Positions 1 through 9,338 of a DNA stretch of 64,000 nucleotides are shown in pieces. Position 1 is the first letter of the stretch; every line of letters begins with the position of its first letter. Location: the NCBI RefSeq assembly GCF_042433955.1, contig NZ_JBHLUH010000081.1, positions 1 through 64,000 on the forward strand, written 5' to 3'. Both the position numbers and the translations under genes were made by a program. Below the pieces are notes generated by a model. It made no database searches. It was not told the DNA's origin and saw only the letters and a program-made list of their open reading frames with translations. This stretch comes from Phytohabitans kaempferiae (lineage in GTDB: Bacteria > Actinomycetota > Actinomycetes > Mycobacteriales > Micromonosporaceae).

Positions 1-348
1 GACTTCCTGGCGGACCGCACGCCGGTGCCCTCCAGCGGACAACGCGACCGGTACCCGAGCCGATGGCTTGCCTGGCTCGACGGCGTGCCCGACGATGAGC
101 GCGACGAGGACGCCGTGGCCCTGCGAGCCGCCGTCGAGCACCTCGGTGTCACCGGCGATAGCGACCGGCACGAGCTGTTGATCACGCACAACTTCGTGAT
201 TGGCTGGTTCGTCCGCCACGTGCTTGATGCCTCGCTCTGGCGTTGGATCGGGCTCAACCAGGGCAACTGCGCGATCACCATCGTGCAGTGGGACTTCGAT
301 CGACCACCGAACCTGGTCAGCTTCAACGACACCGGGCACCTGGCGTAG
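1..348 (+). CDS. Histidine phosphatase family protein, C-terminal part (5' end outside window)
   Basis: The reading frame is open from base 1 and ends in TAG at 346-348, so the gene starts upstream of the window. The visible 115 residues carry the second half of a histidine phosphatase (phosphoglycerate mutase-like) fold: the LLITHNFVIGWFVRHVL segment contains the conserved second catalytic His, followed by the usual strand near the C-terminus. The N-terminal RHG motif is not in the window. Such proteins remove phosphate from small molecules or proteins through a phospho-His intermediate, and the substrate cannot be told. The gene may be host sequence next to the element that follows. Confidence 0.75.
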   Translation, partial: DFLADRTPVPSSGQRDRYPSRWLAWLDGVPDDERDEDAVALRAAVEHLGVTGDSDRHELLITHNFVIGWFVRHVLDASLWRWIGLNQGNCAITIVQWDFDRPPNLVSFNDTGHLA

Positions 349-417
349 CGGTACGGCCCGACGGCTACGAGTGGACGCCGACAAGGGCTGCGGCAACGAG
401 TGTAGCGAGCGTGCGCG

Positions 418-1021
418 ATGAGCGCCGCCGATCGAGCAATCGCCATCGCGGCCGGGGCCACGGCGTAGTGCTCGCCGGCGTTGCCGGCGCGATCTCGTAC
501 TCACACATGGCCGAGCTGGCTCGCCTTCACGGCGAGACCGGCTGGCGGGCGCACGCGTTCCCGATCTCGGTCGACGGGATGGAGATCGTTGCTTCGCTGG
601 TGTTGTTGCGCATCGGCGGGCCGGGACGCGGGCGGGCCGGCTGGTTGCCGTGGGCGGCGCTGGCGGCCGGTACAGCCGCCAGCGTGGCCGCGAACGTCGC
701 CGTTGGGGCGTCCGATCCGGTCGGGCGGTTGGTGGCGGGCTGGCCGGCGGTGGCGTTGCTGGTATCGATCAAGTTGCTGTCCGGGCTGCTGGATGCCCGG
801 TCCCCTGGTCCCGCTGATCCCGGACCATCCTCACCGGCGGGACCGTGCCGGAGTCGCTGGAGGAAGCCGCCCGCGTGGTCCGGGACCAGTTGGTCGCATC
901 CGGGACCACGGTCAACCGTCGCAACCTGGCGGCCGGTCTGCGGGCTGCCGGTCACCGCGTCCGCAACGACCGGCTCGGTCATCTGATGCGCGTGGTGGAT
1001 GGGGGTGGTGACCATGACTGA
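418..1021 (+). pseudogene. DUF2637 membrane protein (SpdB-like), two frameshifts
   Basis: The start ATG at 418 reads MSAADRAIAIAAGATA and then stops at TAG 466. The sequence continues one frame over as VVLAGVAGAISYSHMAELA, the conserved DUF2637 segment, followed by two hydrophobic segments. Adding one G near 464-466 restores a continuous product. A second shift near 790-830 moves the C-terminal helix-turn-helix-like part (PESLEEAARVVRDQLVASG) into a third frame, which ends at TGA 1019-1021. DUF2637 proteins are common on actinomycete integrative elements and plasmids, where they are thought to take part in conjugal spread. Two indels make a functional product unlikely unless they are sequencing errors. 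Confidence 0.75.
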
Positions 1022-1139
1022 TCTGTCAGCCGCGTTTCCCGCTCCTTGCCGTTTGCTCTGGGACCCGAACGGCAAGGTCGGGGCGCCTGTCAGCGCTGGT
1101 TGGCGCCGTTGTCCGGCCTGCGGGCGGACCGGCGACTGA
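1014..1139 (+). CDS. Small Cys-containing protein (41 aa), overlapping the DUF2637 gene
   Basis: The ATG at 1014 lies inside the end of the DUF2637 reading frame (an 8-base overlap), which suggests coupled translation. The 41-residue product ends in WRRCPACGRTGD and has a further Cys near residue 12, so it could hold half of a zinc ribbon. Similar very small CPxCG proteins are often found in this position on actinomycete elements. The function is unknown. The call rests on position and motif only. Confidence 0.4.
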   Translation: MTDLSAAFPAPCRLLWDPNGKVGAPVSAGWRRCPACGRTGD

Positions 1140-1198
1140 CACTTGTTGTGTCACCAGAAGTACCCCTTATGGGCCTGCGGCGGGTTGGCGGTGGCGCC

Positions 1199-2800
1199 AT
1201 GCCTGACCGCTCGTACCTCACCCGGCTGCGGGCCTCCGGCGGCCCGTCGCACGAGCTGCTCGTCCTGCTCCACCAGCACCGGGTGATGACCACCGACCAG
1301 CTCGCCCGCGCGACCGGGACGCCAGAGCGGACCGTTCGGTACCGGCTGGACCAGCTTCACGACGCTCGCCTGGTCGAGTGTGTCCGCCCGGGACGGGAGG
1401 CCGGCTCGGCGCCTCGGCACTGGTGGTTGCGCCCGGCCGGTGCTCGGCTCGTATCCGGTACGGCGGCTGCCGATGGGCGTCCCTCGGGGATGTTCGTCGC
1501 GCACGCCGCGGCTATCACCGAGGTCTGGTTGGCAATGAAGGAGCAGGTCGAGGTGACGGGCTGGCTCACCGACCGCGCGGGGTGGCAGGAGTGGGAACGG
1601 GCCGGCCTATGGTCATCGAGCCGCTTTCGCCTCACCCCCGATGCCGTCGCGCGCGTCACGCTGCACGACGCGGCCAACGTAGTCGCCTTCATCGAGGTGG
1701 ACCTGGCCACGATGACCCAGACCCTGCTGAAGCAGAAGCTCGCCCGATACCTTGCGTACGTCGAAGACCGTGCCTGGGAAGGCGTATATCCGCATTGCCC
1801 TCCCTTGCTGCTGCTCACCACGACGGCGACACGGGCGGCGACGTTCGCCCGCACTGCGACGCAGGTCATCGGCGAACCCTTCGCGCCCGACGATCCGGCG
1901 GCCGGGCTTGTGGTGGCCGCCTGCGGCCTCGTCCGCCAGCCGGCTCGTGCTGTGATCGAGCCGTGCTGGATGCTGCCCGAGGCGGCAGCCGCGGAGCTGA
2001 CACTGGCCGAGATTTTCGCCGAGCGCGTTGACGCCTTGGACGCCTCGGAGAGGTGGCATCGGCATCAGGAGACAGTGGTCCGCCGCCGGGCTGACATTGA
2101 GGCGCTGCGGGACGTGCAGTCCTTCACCGCGCTGGCCGACTGGCTCGGCAGTGGTCTTGCTGCGGAAGCCCTCAAGACGCTGATTGGCACCGAACCGTCA
2201 GAATTCCTCGACAGCGACCCGGACCTGGCCTTGCGGGCAGTCGACTGGGCCGAGCAGCGGCGTCGTGTCGACCGCTTCACGGCGCGGGAACGGGCTCGTC
2301 CGCTGGTCTCCACATTGGAGTCCTTGCACACCGGGGTGCTGCGGGACCAGGCTCGCCGGCTGCTGGCCGCCGAGGAACACCTGGCCGAGGGCGATCCGCG
2401 GGTGTACCGACTCGCGACCACCCTGGCCGGCGGAAAGCTCGCCTCGAAGGAGGAGATCGCCCTGCTGAATCTGCCACCGGCTCGCAGGCGCGAGGAGCTG
2501 CAACGTGAACTCTTCGGCGAGTACCTGATCCGCCGGACCGCCGTCGTCGATCGCAAGTGGAGCGGCTTCAGCCGGCGAGACCGTCGACGCATCACGCGCG
2601 AGCAGCTTGCTGCCGCCTACGACGACGATCACCTGCTCGTCTGCGAGACCTGCGAACTCATGTATCCGCAGGACGAGCCCGACGTGCCATACGTCGCCTG
2701 GTGCCGCTATTGCGATGGCGCCCTGCTCGACTGGCCTGACCGAGACAGGGTGGTTCCCGTGTCTCAGCGCGTGGCTTCGATCCGGAGTTTTCTCGACTGA
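1199..2800 (+). CDS. Replication-relaxation (Replic_Relax) family protein with C-terminal zinc-binding region
   Basis: The ATG at 1199 gives a 533-residue protein. Upstream in-frame starts (1169, 1046) add only low-complexity sequence. Residues about 15-60 form a winged helix (HELLVLLHQHRVMTTDQLA, then a TPERTVRYRLDQL recognition helix), and residues to about 250 follow the Replic_Relax pattern seen in plasmid and integrative-element proteins that help start replication. The rest is longer than in most family members and ends in a CETCELMYP...WCRYCDGALL four-Cys knuckle. It sits directly after the DUF2637 gene as in other actinomycete integrative elements. Family call firm, exact role inferred. 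Confidence 0.8.
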   Translation: MPDRSYLTRLRASGGPSHELLVLLHQHRVMTTDQLARATGTPERTVRYRLDQLHDARLVECVRPGREAGSAPRHWWLRPAGARLVSGTAAADGRPSGMFVAHAAAITEVWLAMKEQVEVTGWLTDRAGWQEWERAGLWSSSRFRLTPDAVARVTLHDAANVVAFIEVDLATMTQTLLKQKLARYLAYVEDRAWEGVYPHCPPLLLLTTTATRAATFARTATQVIGEPFAPDDPAAGLVVAACGLVRQPARAVIEPCWMLPEAAAAELTLAEIFAERVDALDASERWHRHQETVVRRRADIEALRDVQSFTALADWLGSGLAAEALKTLIGTEPSEFLDSDPDLALRAVDWAEQRRRVDRFTARERARPLVSTLESLHTGVLRDQARRLLAAEEHLAEGDPRVYRLATTLAGGKLASKEEIALLNLPPARRREELQRELFGEYLIRRTAVVDRKWSGFSRRDRRRITREQLAAAYDDDHLLVCETCELMYPQDEPDVPYVAWCRYCDGALLDWPDRDRVVPVSQRVASIRSFLD

Positions 2801-2891
2801 TGCGCTGCTCTCCTATGCTCGGACTGCCGTCGTCGTGAATGCCTACGCATCCGATGCGAACCACGACGGCGAGGCCAGGAGCGACTCTGCC

Positions 2892-3141
2892 ATGGCGAAG
2901 TACGGTCCCCTTACCGCATTCCTTCAACGGCAGTCGGACGACAAGGACATGATCCGTATGTCCTTCCAGCGTCTTGAGGAGATCATCGCCGCTGCCGCCG
3001 AGTGCCCACTACCTCCGCACCTGGTGGGGCAACACCGTAAACGAGACCCGCGTCCAGGCTCACGCCTGGCTGACTGCGTCGTGGCGCGTGGAATCGGTCG
3101 ACCTCGCACGCAAGCTTGTGACCTTCACCCGCAGTGCCTGA
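2892..3141 (+). pseudogene. Small DUF7662-like protein, single frameshift
   Basis: The ATG at 2892 reads MAKYGPLTAFLQRQ and continues to a MSFQRLEEII segment. The rest of the family pattern, LPPSAHYLRTWWGNT through RVQAHAWLTASWRVESVDL, lies in another frame that begins near 2992 and ends at TGA 3139-3141. The joined product would be about 82 residues, the normal size for these small actinobacterial proteins (family name from memory). Function unknown. The shift is one of several in the first 11 kb. Confidence 0.6.
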
Positions 3142-3229
3142 TCTATAGCTCGTGACCCGCCGCCGTCCCCGAGGTGCCTTCGCGGCGCCGAACACGGACG
3201 GCGGCGGGTGGTTCCTGCTTGGTCGTCAC

Positions 3230-3439
3230 CTACCGGTTGGCCGCGCGGTAACCGGTGATGAAGGCGTACGTGAAGTCGATCAAGATCTCTGCCAGCTCTT
3301 CGCACTGCTCGGGGGTGACGGTGGTGTTGTGCTTGTCCGCCCACGCCGCCACGCGTTGGGCGACGGCCGCAATGGCCACCTTGGACGCGTCCGTGCTGGG
3401 TAGCGGCGTGACGGACGCGCCAGGGATGTCGAGGCTCAC
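3230..3439 (-). CDS. Small hypothetical protein downstream of XRE regulator
   Basis: A 69-residue reading frame that follows the XRE/DUF5753 gene on the same strand with a gap of 20 bases. The product starts MSLDIPGASVTPLPSTDA and ends in an amphipathic stretch rich in Ala, Glu and aromatic residues (CEELAEILIDFTYAFITGYR). Small proteins in this position next to DUF5753 regulators are frequent in actinomycetes. They may be partners or toxins of the regulator, but I do not recognise the family. It is not a DUF397 protein, since the W-x-KSSYS pattern is absent. Confidence 0.5.
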   Translation of the reverse strand: MSLDIPGASVTPLPSTDASKVAIAAVAQRVAAWADKHNTTVTPEQCEELAEILIDFTYAFITGYRAANR

Positions 3440-3459
3440 GAAGCGAATCCCTTCTTCGG

Positions 3460-4346
3460 TCAGGCGATGTGTTCGGCGGTCTTGGTGATCAGTTCGAGGG
3501 ACTGGGCAGGGTCGAGGGCGAGGCTCTTGAGGTTGTCGAAGGCGGTGTCGTACCGTTCGGCCGCGCTCGCTTCGACAACCGCGCGGCCAGCGAGCTGGTC
3601 GAGCAAGGCGACCGGCGGGTTGGGGCGCTGCATCCGGCAGACCGTGAACGGCCCGTCCATGCCCTGGTGTGGCCCGCTCTGGCTGGGCAGGACCAGTACG
3701 GTGAGGTGGGGCAAGGCAACGAGGCGGGTGAGCTGTTCGAGCTGGGCCTGTAGCACCATCGGGCCGCCGATTGGCCGCGAAAGTACGGACTCTTCGAGGA
3801 TCGCGGTGTAGCGGATCGGGGGCTTGTCGTTGAGCACGAGCTGCCGTGTCGCGTGTTCGCGTAGCAGGTTGTCGATGCGCAGCATCGGCGTCTGTTCACC
3901 CTCCATGTGCCGGATGACCCCTCGGCGTAGTCCCGGCTGCGCAGCAGGTCAGGGATCAGGCTGGTGGCGTAGGCGCACAGTTCGGCGGCGCGGGACTGTA
4001 GCCACCAGTGGTCGATGACTGGCCGGTCGTTGAAGCCAACGGTGGTGGAGTCCTTGACCCCGTCCAGCTCCCACTGGCCCAGCCGCCAGGCGTTGCGTGC
4101 CAGGTTGACCAGCTCGTCGCGTTCGGACTCGTCATAGATGCCGTAGACGTCGAGGAGGGCGCTCACGTGGTCGCGGCGAAACGGCCACTCGGCCCGTTCG
4201 TATCTGGCGAGGGTGCTGAACTCGACGCCCACGTACTCTGCGATGTACTTGAGCGTCAGGCCGCGCTCCTCGCGCAGCTTGCGCATGCGCTCGCCGAGAA
4301 ACTGGGCGCGCATGGTGGGCAGGAACTGCTTTCTCTCGGTTGGCAT
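3460..4346 (-). pseudogene. XRE-family regulator with DUF5753 domain, one frameshift
   Basis: The start at 4346 (MPTERKQFLPTMRAQFLGE) gives a helix-turn-helix at residues about 15-70 (LTLKYIAEYVGVEFSTLAR). The DUF5753 ligand-binding region runs to DLLRSRDYAEG near 3930, where the frame shifts. The remaining domain (HMEGEQTPMLRIDNLLREH to KTAEHIA) is intact in another frame and ends at 3460. One missing base in a G run (GAGGGG, coding strand) explains the shift. It is divergent from the 4576 gene across about 230 bases, so it probably controlled that cluster and itself. Broken gene or sequencing error cannot be separated here. Confidence 0.8.
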
Positions 4347-4575
4347 GCTGAATCTCCTAACGTGCAAGGGATGAGGCAAGTCGACGCGGTTCCCGGGCGC
4401 CTCGGTGACCCACGTCCGTTCGCTTGGCCACGACGCTAGGACCGTTGGGAACGCCCGGCCAAGATGTTTGCTCCAGTTTGCTCAGCCCTGGATGGCTTGA
4501 CTGGTAGCGGATTCCTACCGCACCATCGCAACCACCAAAGCAAATGCGAGCAACAGACCAAGGGGAGGCCCGACC

Positions 4576-4908
4576 ATGCAACTCAGGTTCCTCGGCAAGC
4601 AAACGCAGGGTGGTGGCTCACCAACCCTGTTCGCCACCGATCGAGACACCTACGTCGTCCAAGGCTGGAAGGTCCCCGACGACGCCACCAGCATCGAGAT
4701 CCCAGCCGGCCTGCTCCGGCACCTGGAGCACGGCACACGACTGGGCGTGCCCCTGCACGACACCGGCCGTGACAGCTACATACTGTCCGGGGCAGCCGTA
4801 ACCGACCCCGAGGCGCTGTCCCAGATGGACATCCCCGGCCACGAGTCCTGCGTGGAGGTCGGCAAGGAACGAGAAGGTGACCGTCATGAAGCTCTTCCCC
4901 ACGGGTGA
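4576..4908 (+). CDS. Conserved hypothetical protein (110 aa) of the DUF6879 cluster
   Basis: The ATG at 4576 is preceded by a strong AGGGGAGG ribosome site about 10 bases upstream. The product begins MQLRFLGKQTQGGGSPTLF and contains a compact beta-rich core (TYVVQGWKVPDDATSIEIP). No catalytic motif is seen. Proteins of this type are regularly found in front of DUF6879 genes and DUF5753 regulators in actinomycetes, so the three are probably one functional unit. The gene overlaps the next one by 23 bases, which points to coupled translation. Function not known. Confidence 0.7.
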   Translation: MQLRFLGKQTQGGGSPTLFATDRDTYVVQGWKVPDDATSIEIPAGLLRHLEHGTRLGVPLHDTGRDSYILSGAAVTDPEALSQMDIPGHESCVEVGKEREGDRHEALPHG

Positions 4909-5407
4909 GGCGTTCGACAACCTCTTCCGCGGCTTCCGGCACACCGCGTTCCACCTAGAGGTCGAGGACACGTACCACACCCCGGAGGAGAGCGGCCCTT
5001 TCAAGCTGTTTCTCGACGGCCAACCGGACGACTTCGCCTGGCACCGGCCCTGGCTCGACCTCATCGAGGACGTCACCCAAGCCGGCCGCAGCGTCTCACG
5101 CGTCAGGGTGGTCACCGTGCCACACGTCGACTACACCCGCTGGGGCCTCACCGTGGCACCGCTCAACATCGCGGCCGGCGAAGACATCCGCTGGCTGCCT
5201 CGCAGCCTCACCACAGACGTCGAACTACCACCCGACGACTTCTGGCTCTTCGATGACGAACGAGTGGTCTTCACCGTCTTCGAGGAGGACGGCCGCTTCG
5301 CCGGCGGGGCCGAAACCACCGACCGACACATCGTCGACAGATGCCGCGAGGTCCGCGACAAGGTGTGGGCGCGCGCCATCCCGCACGACACGTACGTCGC
5401 GAGCTGA
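4886..5407 (+). CDS. DUF6879 family protein
   Basis: Start ATG 4886 was chosen over 4877 because an AAGG site precedes it and the family begins MKLFPTGEAFDNLF. The 173-residue product has the DUF6879 features: a FRHTAFHLEVEDTY segment near the N-terminus, W-x-P-RSLT in the middle and a DDFWLFDDERVVF block towards the C-terminus. It overlaps the 110-residue gene and is followed after 9 bases by an XRE/DUF5753 regulator. The biochemical role is unknown. The family is very common in Streptomyces and relatives beside DUF5753 regulators. Confidence 0.85.
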   Translation: MKLFPTGEAFDNLFRGFRHTAFHLEVEDTYHTPEESGPFKLFLDGQPDDFAWHRPWLDLIEDVTQAGRSVSRVRVVTVPHVDYTRWGLTVAPLNIAAGEDIRWLPRSLTTDVELPPDDFWLFDDERVVFTVFEEDGRFAGGAETTDRHIVDRCREVRDKVWARAIPHDTYVAS

Positions 5408-5416
5408 GCGCGATCC

Positions 5417-6256
5417 TTGTCCAGCTCGATCCATCAGGCCAGAGAGGCCCTGGGCAGCCGGCTCCGGGACCTCCGCAAGGACGCTGGGCTAACCGGCATG
5501 CAGCTCGCACTGCTTGCCGGTTGGCACAGCTCCAAGGTCTCAAAGATCGAGTACGGGAAGCAGGCGCCCTCGGAGGACGACATCCGCGTCTGGGCCCGCC
5601 ACTGCGAAGCCCCAGACCAGGTCCCCGACCTGCTGGCCACGGTCCGCAATATCGAAGCGATGTACGTCGAGTGGCGCCGCATGCTCAACACGGGCACTCG
5701 CCGGCGCCAGGAGGCCTCGATCGCCCTTGAGGCTGAGACCAAGCTGTTCCGCTGGTACGAGCCGGTTCTCGTACCCGGAATCCTCCACACCGCCGAGTAC
5801 GCCGCTGCCGTCCTTTCTCGCGTGATCGACTTCTACGGCATCCCCGACGACTTGGAGGCCGGCGTCGCCGCCCGAATGGAGCGGCAGCAGATCCTCTACC
5901 GCGGCGACCACCGCTTTCACTTCATCCTCGCGGAGCAAGCTCTGCACACGATCGTCGGCGACACCAACGTCATGATCGGCCAACTCGACCGGCTGATCAC
6001 GATCCTCTCCATGCCCCGTGTGAGCCTAGGAATCCTGCCGGCCCGGCACACCTACCAGGTGCCGACCAACCAGTTCATCCTGTTCGACGAGCGTCTCGTC
6101 CACGTCGAAGCCATCTCCGCCGAGATAGCGGTCACGCAGCCGCGGGAGATCGCCCTCTACGCGAAGGCTTTCCGTGACCTATCGCAAGCAGCAGTCCACG
6201 GTCGGACCGCCAGGGACCTGATTGCGGGAGAACTGGCCACTTTAAACCCCACATAG
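5417..6256 (+). CDS. XRE-family regulator with DUF5753 domain
   Basis: The TTG start at 5417 gives 279 residues. Residues about 10-65 are a helix-turn-helix (LRDLRKDAGLTGMQLALLA, then HSSKVSKIE). The DUF5753 domain fills the rest (LVPGILHTAEYAAAV, then RQQILYRGDHRFHFILAE and the QVPTNQFILFDERLVHVE block). It follows the DUF6879 gene closely and is intact, unlike the divergent paralogue at 3460-4346. It probably binds DNA in this cluster and senses an unknown ligand. Two regulators of one class flanking a short DUF6879 unit is a recurring actinomycete layout. Confidence 0.88.
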   Translation: MSSSIHQAREALGSRLRDLRKDAGLTGMQLALLAGWHSSKVSKIEYGKQAPSEDDIRVWARHCEAPDQVPDLLATVRNIEAMYVEWRRMLNTGTRRRQEASIALEAETKLFRWYEPVLVPGILHTAEYAAAVLSRVIDFYGIPDDLEAGVAARMERQQILYRGDHRFHFILAEQALHTIVGDTNVMIGQLDRLITILSMPRVSLGILPARHTYQVPTNQFILFDERLVHVEAISAEIAVTQPREIALYAKAFRDLSQAAVHGRTARDLIAGELATLNPT

Positions 6257-6284
6257 CAGTTCTCGAGGCTCTGAGCGACTACTA

Positions 6285-7148
6285 CTACGGCTGCGGAGCT
6301 GACTGCGACATGATCGTGAACACCTGAGGGAAGACCACGGTCACGACCTGCTGGTGCCATCTGGTCATGAGATCAACCACGTCATCAGTAGCTCCCTCGC
6401 GTGGCCTGAAACCTGGATCGTCCGTCAGAGTGAGATCGAACTCATGGCTCACCTCGTCGCCCATACCGTCGTCGCGGCCATTTATACGAAACAGGACTGA
6501 GCCGTCGGCAACGGTGCCGTCGCCAGGCAGCAGGCGACGCTTGGACGGGCCGTTGCTACCCCAATAGATCAGCTCTGGCCACCACCCCATGATCGCGAGC
6601 CTGCGATGCTTGTCGATATTCCACAAGCCGTCGAGCCTAAATAGGTCGTGCCATTGAGCGCGGTCCTCGTAGGAGCCGTTAAGGACAACCCAGGACCGAG
6701 TGGCCATCTCGTCGTCGAAGAACGGTTGAACCTGACGGACGGCTTGCCGGGCGCGATGGTCGTACAGCGCAGATCGCTTGCCCTTGAAGAACGCGTTGAA
6801 GTCGCTCGGCGTGGCTTTGATCGGAAAGGTGGAGGCTTGCTCCTGGTCACGCGTGAGACTTCCGGCCTGGGTACGCTTGGCCACCTCGAATGCCAAGCTC
6901 TCCAGGGCGGCTCAGGTTGCTGAGGATGTCGCCGACCGTTGTGTTCATCGAGATCGGGATAGGCCGCTGAAACTTGAGGCGATACGCCAAACGTTCGGGC
7001 ACGTCCGTCGGCTCCGGCGTAAGGGAGTATGGCTTAGTGGCGCGGAATCGGCGACAAGAGCGCGTAGGGACTCTACGTGCTCGCCCGCACGGTTGGCTTT
7101 CGCCCACCATGACGACGCTGGATCACTCCAGGTTCGACCGAAGGTCAC
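6285..7148 (-). pseudogene. Conserved actinobacterial hypothetical protein, two frameshifts
   Basis: Three overlapping frames on the minus strand read as one protein. From about 7148 comes SSWWAKANRAGEHVESL, then after a shift near 7040 TKPYSLTPEPTDVPERLAY and NTTVGDILSNL. After a second shift near 6900 the last 203 residues follow (LAFEVAKRTQAGSLTRDQEQ to the C-terminus, stop at 6285). The VGDxLxNLRSALxxLA pattern marks a widespread actinobacterial family of unknown function. Each shift fits one missing base. GC content is lower than in the flanking host genes. Confidence 0.6.
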
Positions 7149-7435
7149 GATCACTCGCTCATCATGCCACCAGGAGCTGCGGAAGACTCGCGACCTCACC
7201 GTCGGCTGTCGGACCCCTCCTCGCCACGATCACGGCGTCCTGGGCTGCGGGCGCCCGAACGCCAGGTTCATGCTGGCCGCCCCGAACCCCGCTTTCGGGT
7301 CGCCCCGGTAGCAAGGTCCTCAGGCCACCATCGCTCCTTGGTGGATGTACCGAAGCCTCGCGACAAGGCTTAGAAGCACGCCTCCAGACGACCTGCGGAA
7401 ACGAGATTCGGGCTGTGGTTGCACGGTAGCGCGTA

Positions 7436-8476
7436 TTAGTCGACGCGCGGAGCTTCGCTAGCCTGCATGTTGGACAGGCGTTCGACAAGGCGCGTCGCCA
7501 ACTCAGGCGATATGCGGTCATCGAAGTTCTCGATATGAACATTCCCCAAATCCTCAGACGCCACATCGCCGAATTCGTCCTCGTCCGGCGGCGGTATTTC
7601 GAGCACAGGGAAATTTGAGTCGAAGGTGGCCCTCAGAAGATCACGATGCTCCTCAAGCGACTCCGGCAATTCAGGATCTTGTTCCATGTCCGTCGAAAGC
7701 AGCAAGTACAAGCGAAAAACAGATTGCAATTCCTCATTAGTTAAAGGCAAATACTGGGCTATCTCAAGACAAGCAGACGATATACGCTCCCAAAGCTCGA
7801 CCTCTCTGGTGGGATGGGCATCTCGCTTGAATCCATCCAGCCATTGATCCATCGTCAAGGGGTGCACCGCGAGGAGGGCAGCTCGTATCAGGCGAATTCG
7901 TCCGACGAGATCTCTCGGAAGGGTATCATGGCGATGCGGCGCAGCCATGAGCTCGGTGATTTGAACCGTTTTCTTGGTGGCCCGTCGTCGAGCTAGCTCA
8001 TATGCCGCCCGTCGATGGAGACGAGTGAGCAACTCCGGGTTCACGACTTCCAGAATCTCAACACACGCCTCAAGTATGTGCGTGGCAACGGGGGGCGAAG
8101 AAATAGCTATAGCCTTCTTGTCGGCAAGCGGCGGACTGTAGGCCAGAATATCGTCGACTTCGACACCAAACCACGCCGGCAAGACGACCTTCGGACCAGC
8201 CAACTCTCGTGCGGTAAGGCCTCGTAATTCATACTCGGTCCATCGCTTTTGCAGGAAAGCTTGAGATATTATGACCACGCCAAACCGAGATCTAGCGAGG
8301 CCCTTGTCGATAGTTCTAGTGAGACTATCGCCCGCCTTTAATTCAAACTGATCCCACCATACACGTAGGCCGAACTCCGAAAGAGTGTCGACCAAGGGCT
8401 TCACCAGTCCATTTCGATCCTCACTCGCATACGAGATGAAGAGGTCCCATTGGAACTTGGAATCGTCAGATGACAT
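7436..8476 (-). CDS. TIR-domain protein with unknown C-terminal domain
   Basis: A 346-residue protein. Residues about 8-130 form a TIR fold: DLFISYASEDR at strand A, then RVWWDQFELKAGDSL in the BB-loop region, GVVIISQAFLQKRWTEYEL, where the Glu at 81 or 83 sits where bacterial TIR NADases have their catalytic Glu. The C-terminal 200 residues are mostly helical with an acidic tail and match no family I recognise. Base composition is near 52% GC against about 70% around it, and codon use is mixed, so recent transfer is likely. The gene stands alone. Bacterial TIR proteins usually deplete NAD or make cyclic ADP-ribose signals in phage defence. Activity is inferred. Confidence 0.85.
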   Translation of the reverse strand: MSSDDSKFQWDLFISYASEDRNGLVKPLVDTLSEFGLRVWWDQFELKAGDSLTRTIDKGLARSRFGVVIISQAFLQKRWTEYELRGLTARELAGPKVVLPAWFGVEVDDILAYSPPLADKKAIAISSPPVATHILEACVEILEVVNPELLTRLHRRAAYELARRRATKKTVQITELMAAPHRHDTLPRDLVGRIRLIRAALLAVHPLTMDQWLDGFKRDAHPTREVELWERISSACLEIAQYLPLTNEELQSVFRLYLLLSTDMEQDPELPESLEEHRDLLRATFDSNFPVLEIPPPDEDEFGDVASEDLGNVHIENFDDRISPELATRLVERLSNMQASEAPRVD

Positions 8477-9056
8477 CGAGACTCCTTATCATCATCGCCG
8501 CTGTCACTCAGGCATGAGGTTCCGGATTAAAGAGCGCTTCCCGTTCTCGATCCACTTTCAACCGAGCCTGGTAATAGACCTTACCAACCGAAGACCAGGC
8601 CAGCGGCAACGTCACCGCCCGTGGCGGGTTGATTGATCAACTGCACTCCATGCCCCCACAGAACACGAACTCGCCGTGTTGTAGCGCAATCGATGGCATC
8701 CCAGTCTCCTGCCCAGTGCGCTGTAGCACCGACGGCGCGGTGCCGGCTCGTCCACGCAGACAACCAGCGTCGCCGATCGTGATCACCGCCCGTGGCGGCC
8801 CTCGTAAGCTTGCCAGCCCGATTACCCTCAGCGCACCCGGCTTCCTCCGGTGATACCTGAAGAGGCTCCACGCGCCTTGACAAACGGCCCGGATGGAGCG
8901 TTCATCGAGTGGCGGGGGTCGATCGGTTGCGACAGGCACCGACCGTGACCAGCCCGAACATCTGGGCTGTACCGCCGCGACCGAGAGATCCGTCGAGTCG
9001 CATGGAGGCGTATCGCGGCAGCCGAGGATGAGCAGGAGCTGCCGGTTGGGAAGACC
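8477..9056 (+). other. Intergenic stretch, no supported gene
   Basis: About 580 bases between the TIR gene and the small frame ahead of the recombinase. No reading frame here has recognisable protein features on either strand. The only structure seen is a pair of 16-base direct copies of tcaccgcccgtggcgg (8612-8627 and 8783-8798), each able to form a small 5-bp hairpin. The first 100 bases include the divergent upstream region of the TIR gene and are relatively AT-rich. Confidence 0.5.
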
Positions 9057-9242
9057 GTGGCTCACCGCTCACCCCGGTCGCGATCCCGCCGGCTGACCAG
9101 CTCGGTCGAGATCGTCCGCGTCCGAGGCCCGGACGCGGCACATCTGGCCGAGGTCCAACTCGAAGCGATCAAGGAGGTTCTGTCATGGGCGCGAAGCCAA
9201 CAACGCACGGAAAGGCCGCACGACGAGGACTGGGCGGCGTGA
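9057..9242 (+). CDS. Small hypothetical protein preceding the recombinase
   Basis: The GTG at 9057 gives 61 residues. The C-terminal part, VEIVRVRGPDAAHLAEVQ then LEAIKEVLSWARSQQ, is a predicted amphipathic helix. Small proteins of this look occur immediately upstream of large serine recombinases in Micromonosporaceae. It may be a recombination directionality or accessory factor, but that is only inference from position. The recombinase starts 97 bases downstream. Confidence 0.45.
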   Translation: MAHRSPRSRSRRLTSSVEIVRVRGPDAAHLAEVQLEAIKEVLSWARSQQRTERPHDEDWAA

Positions 9243-9338
9243 TCACCGCCGAGCCGGCATGCCAGCTCGACGCTAGGCCGCCCGGCCTCCATACCCGCAC
9301 ACCACACCCAGCGATACCACCTTGACCAAGGAGCGTTT

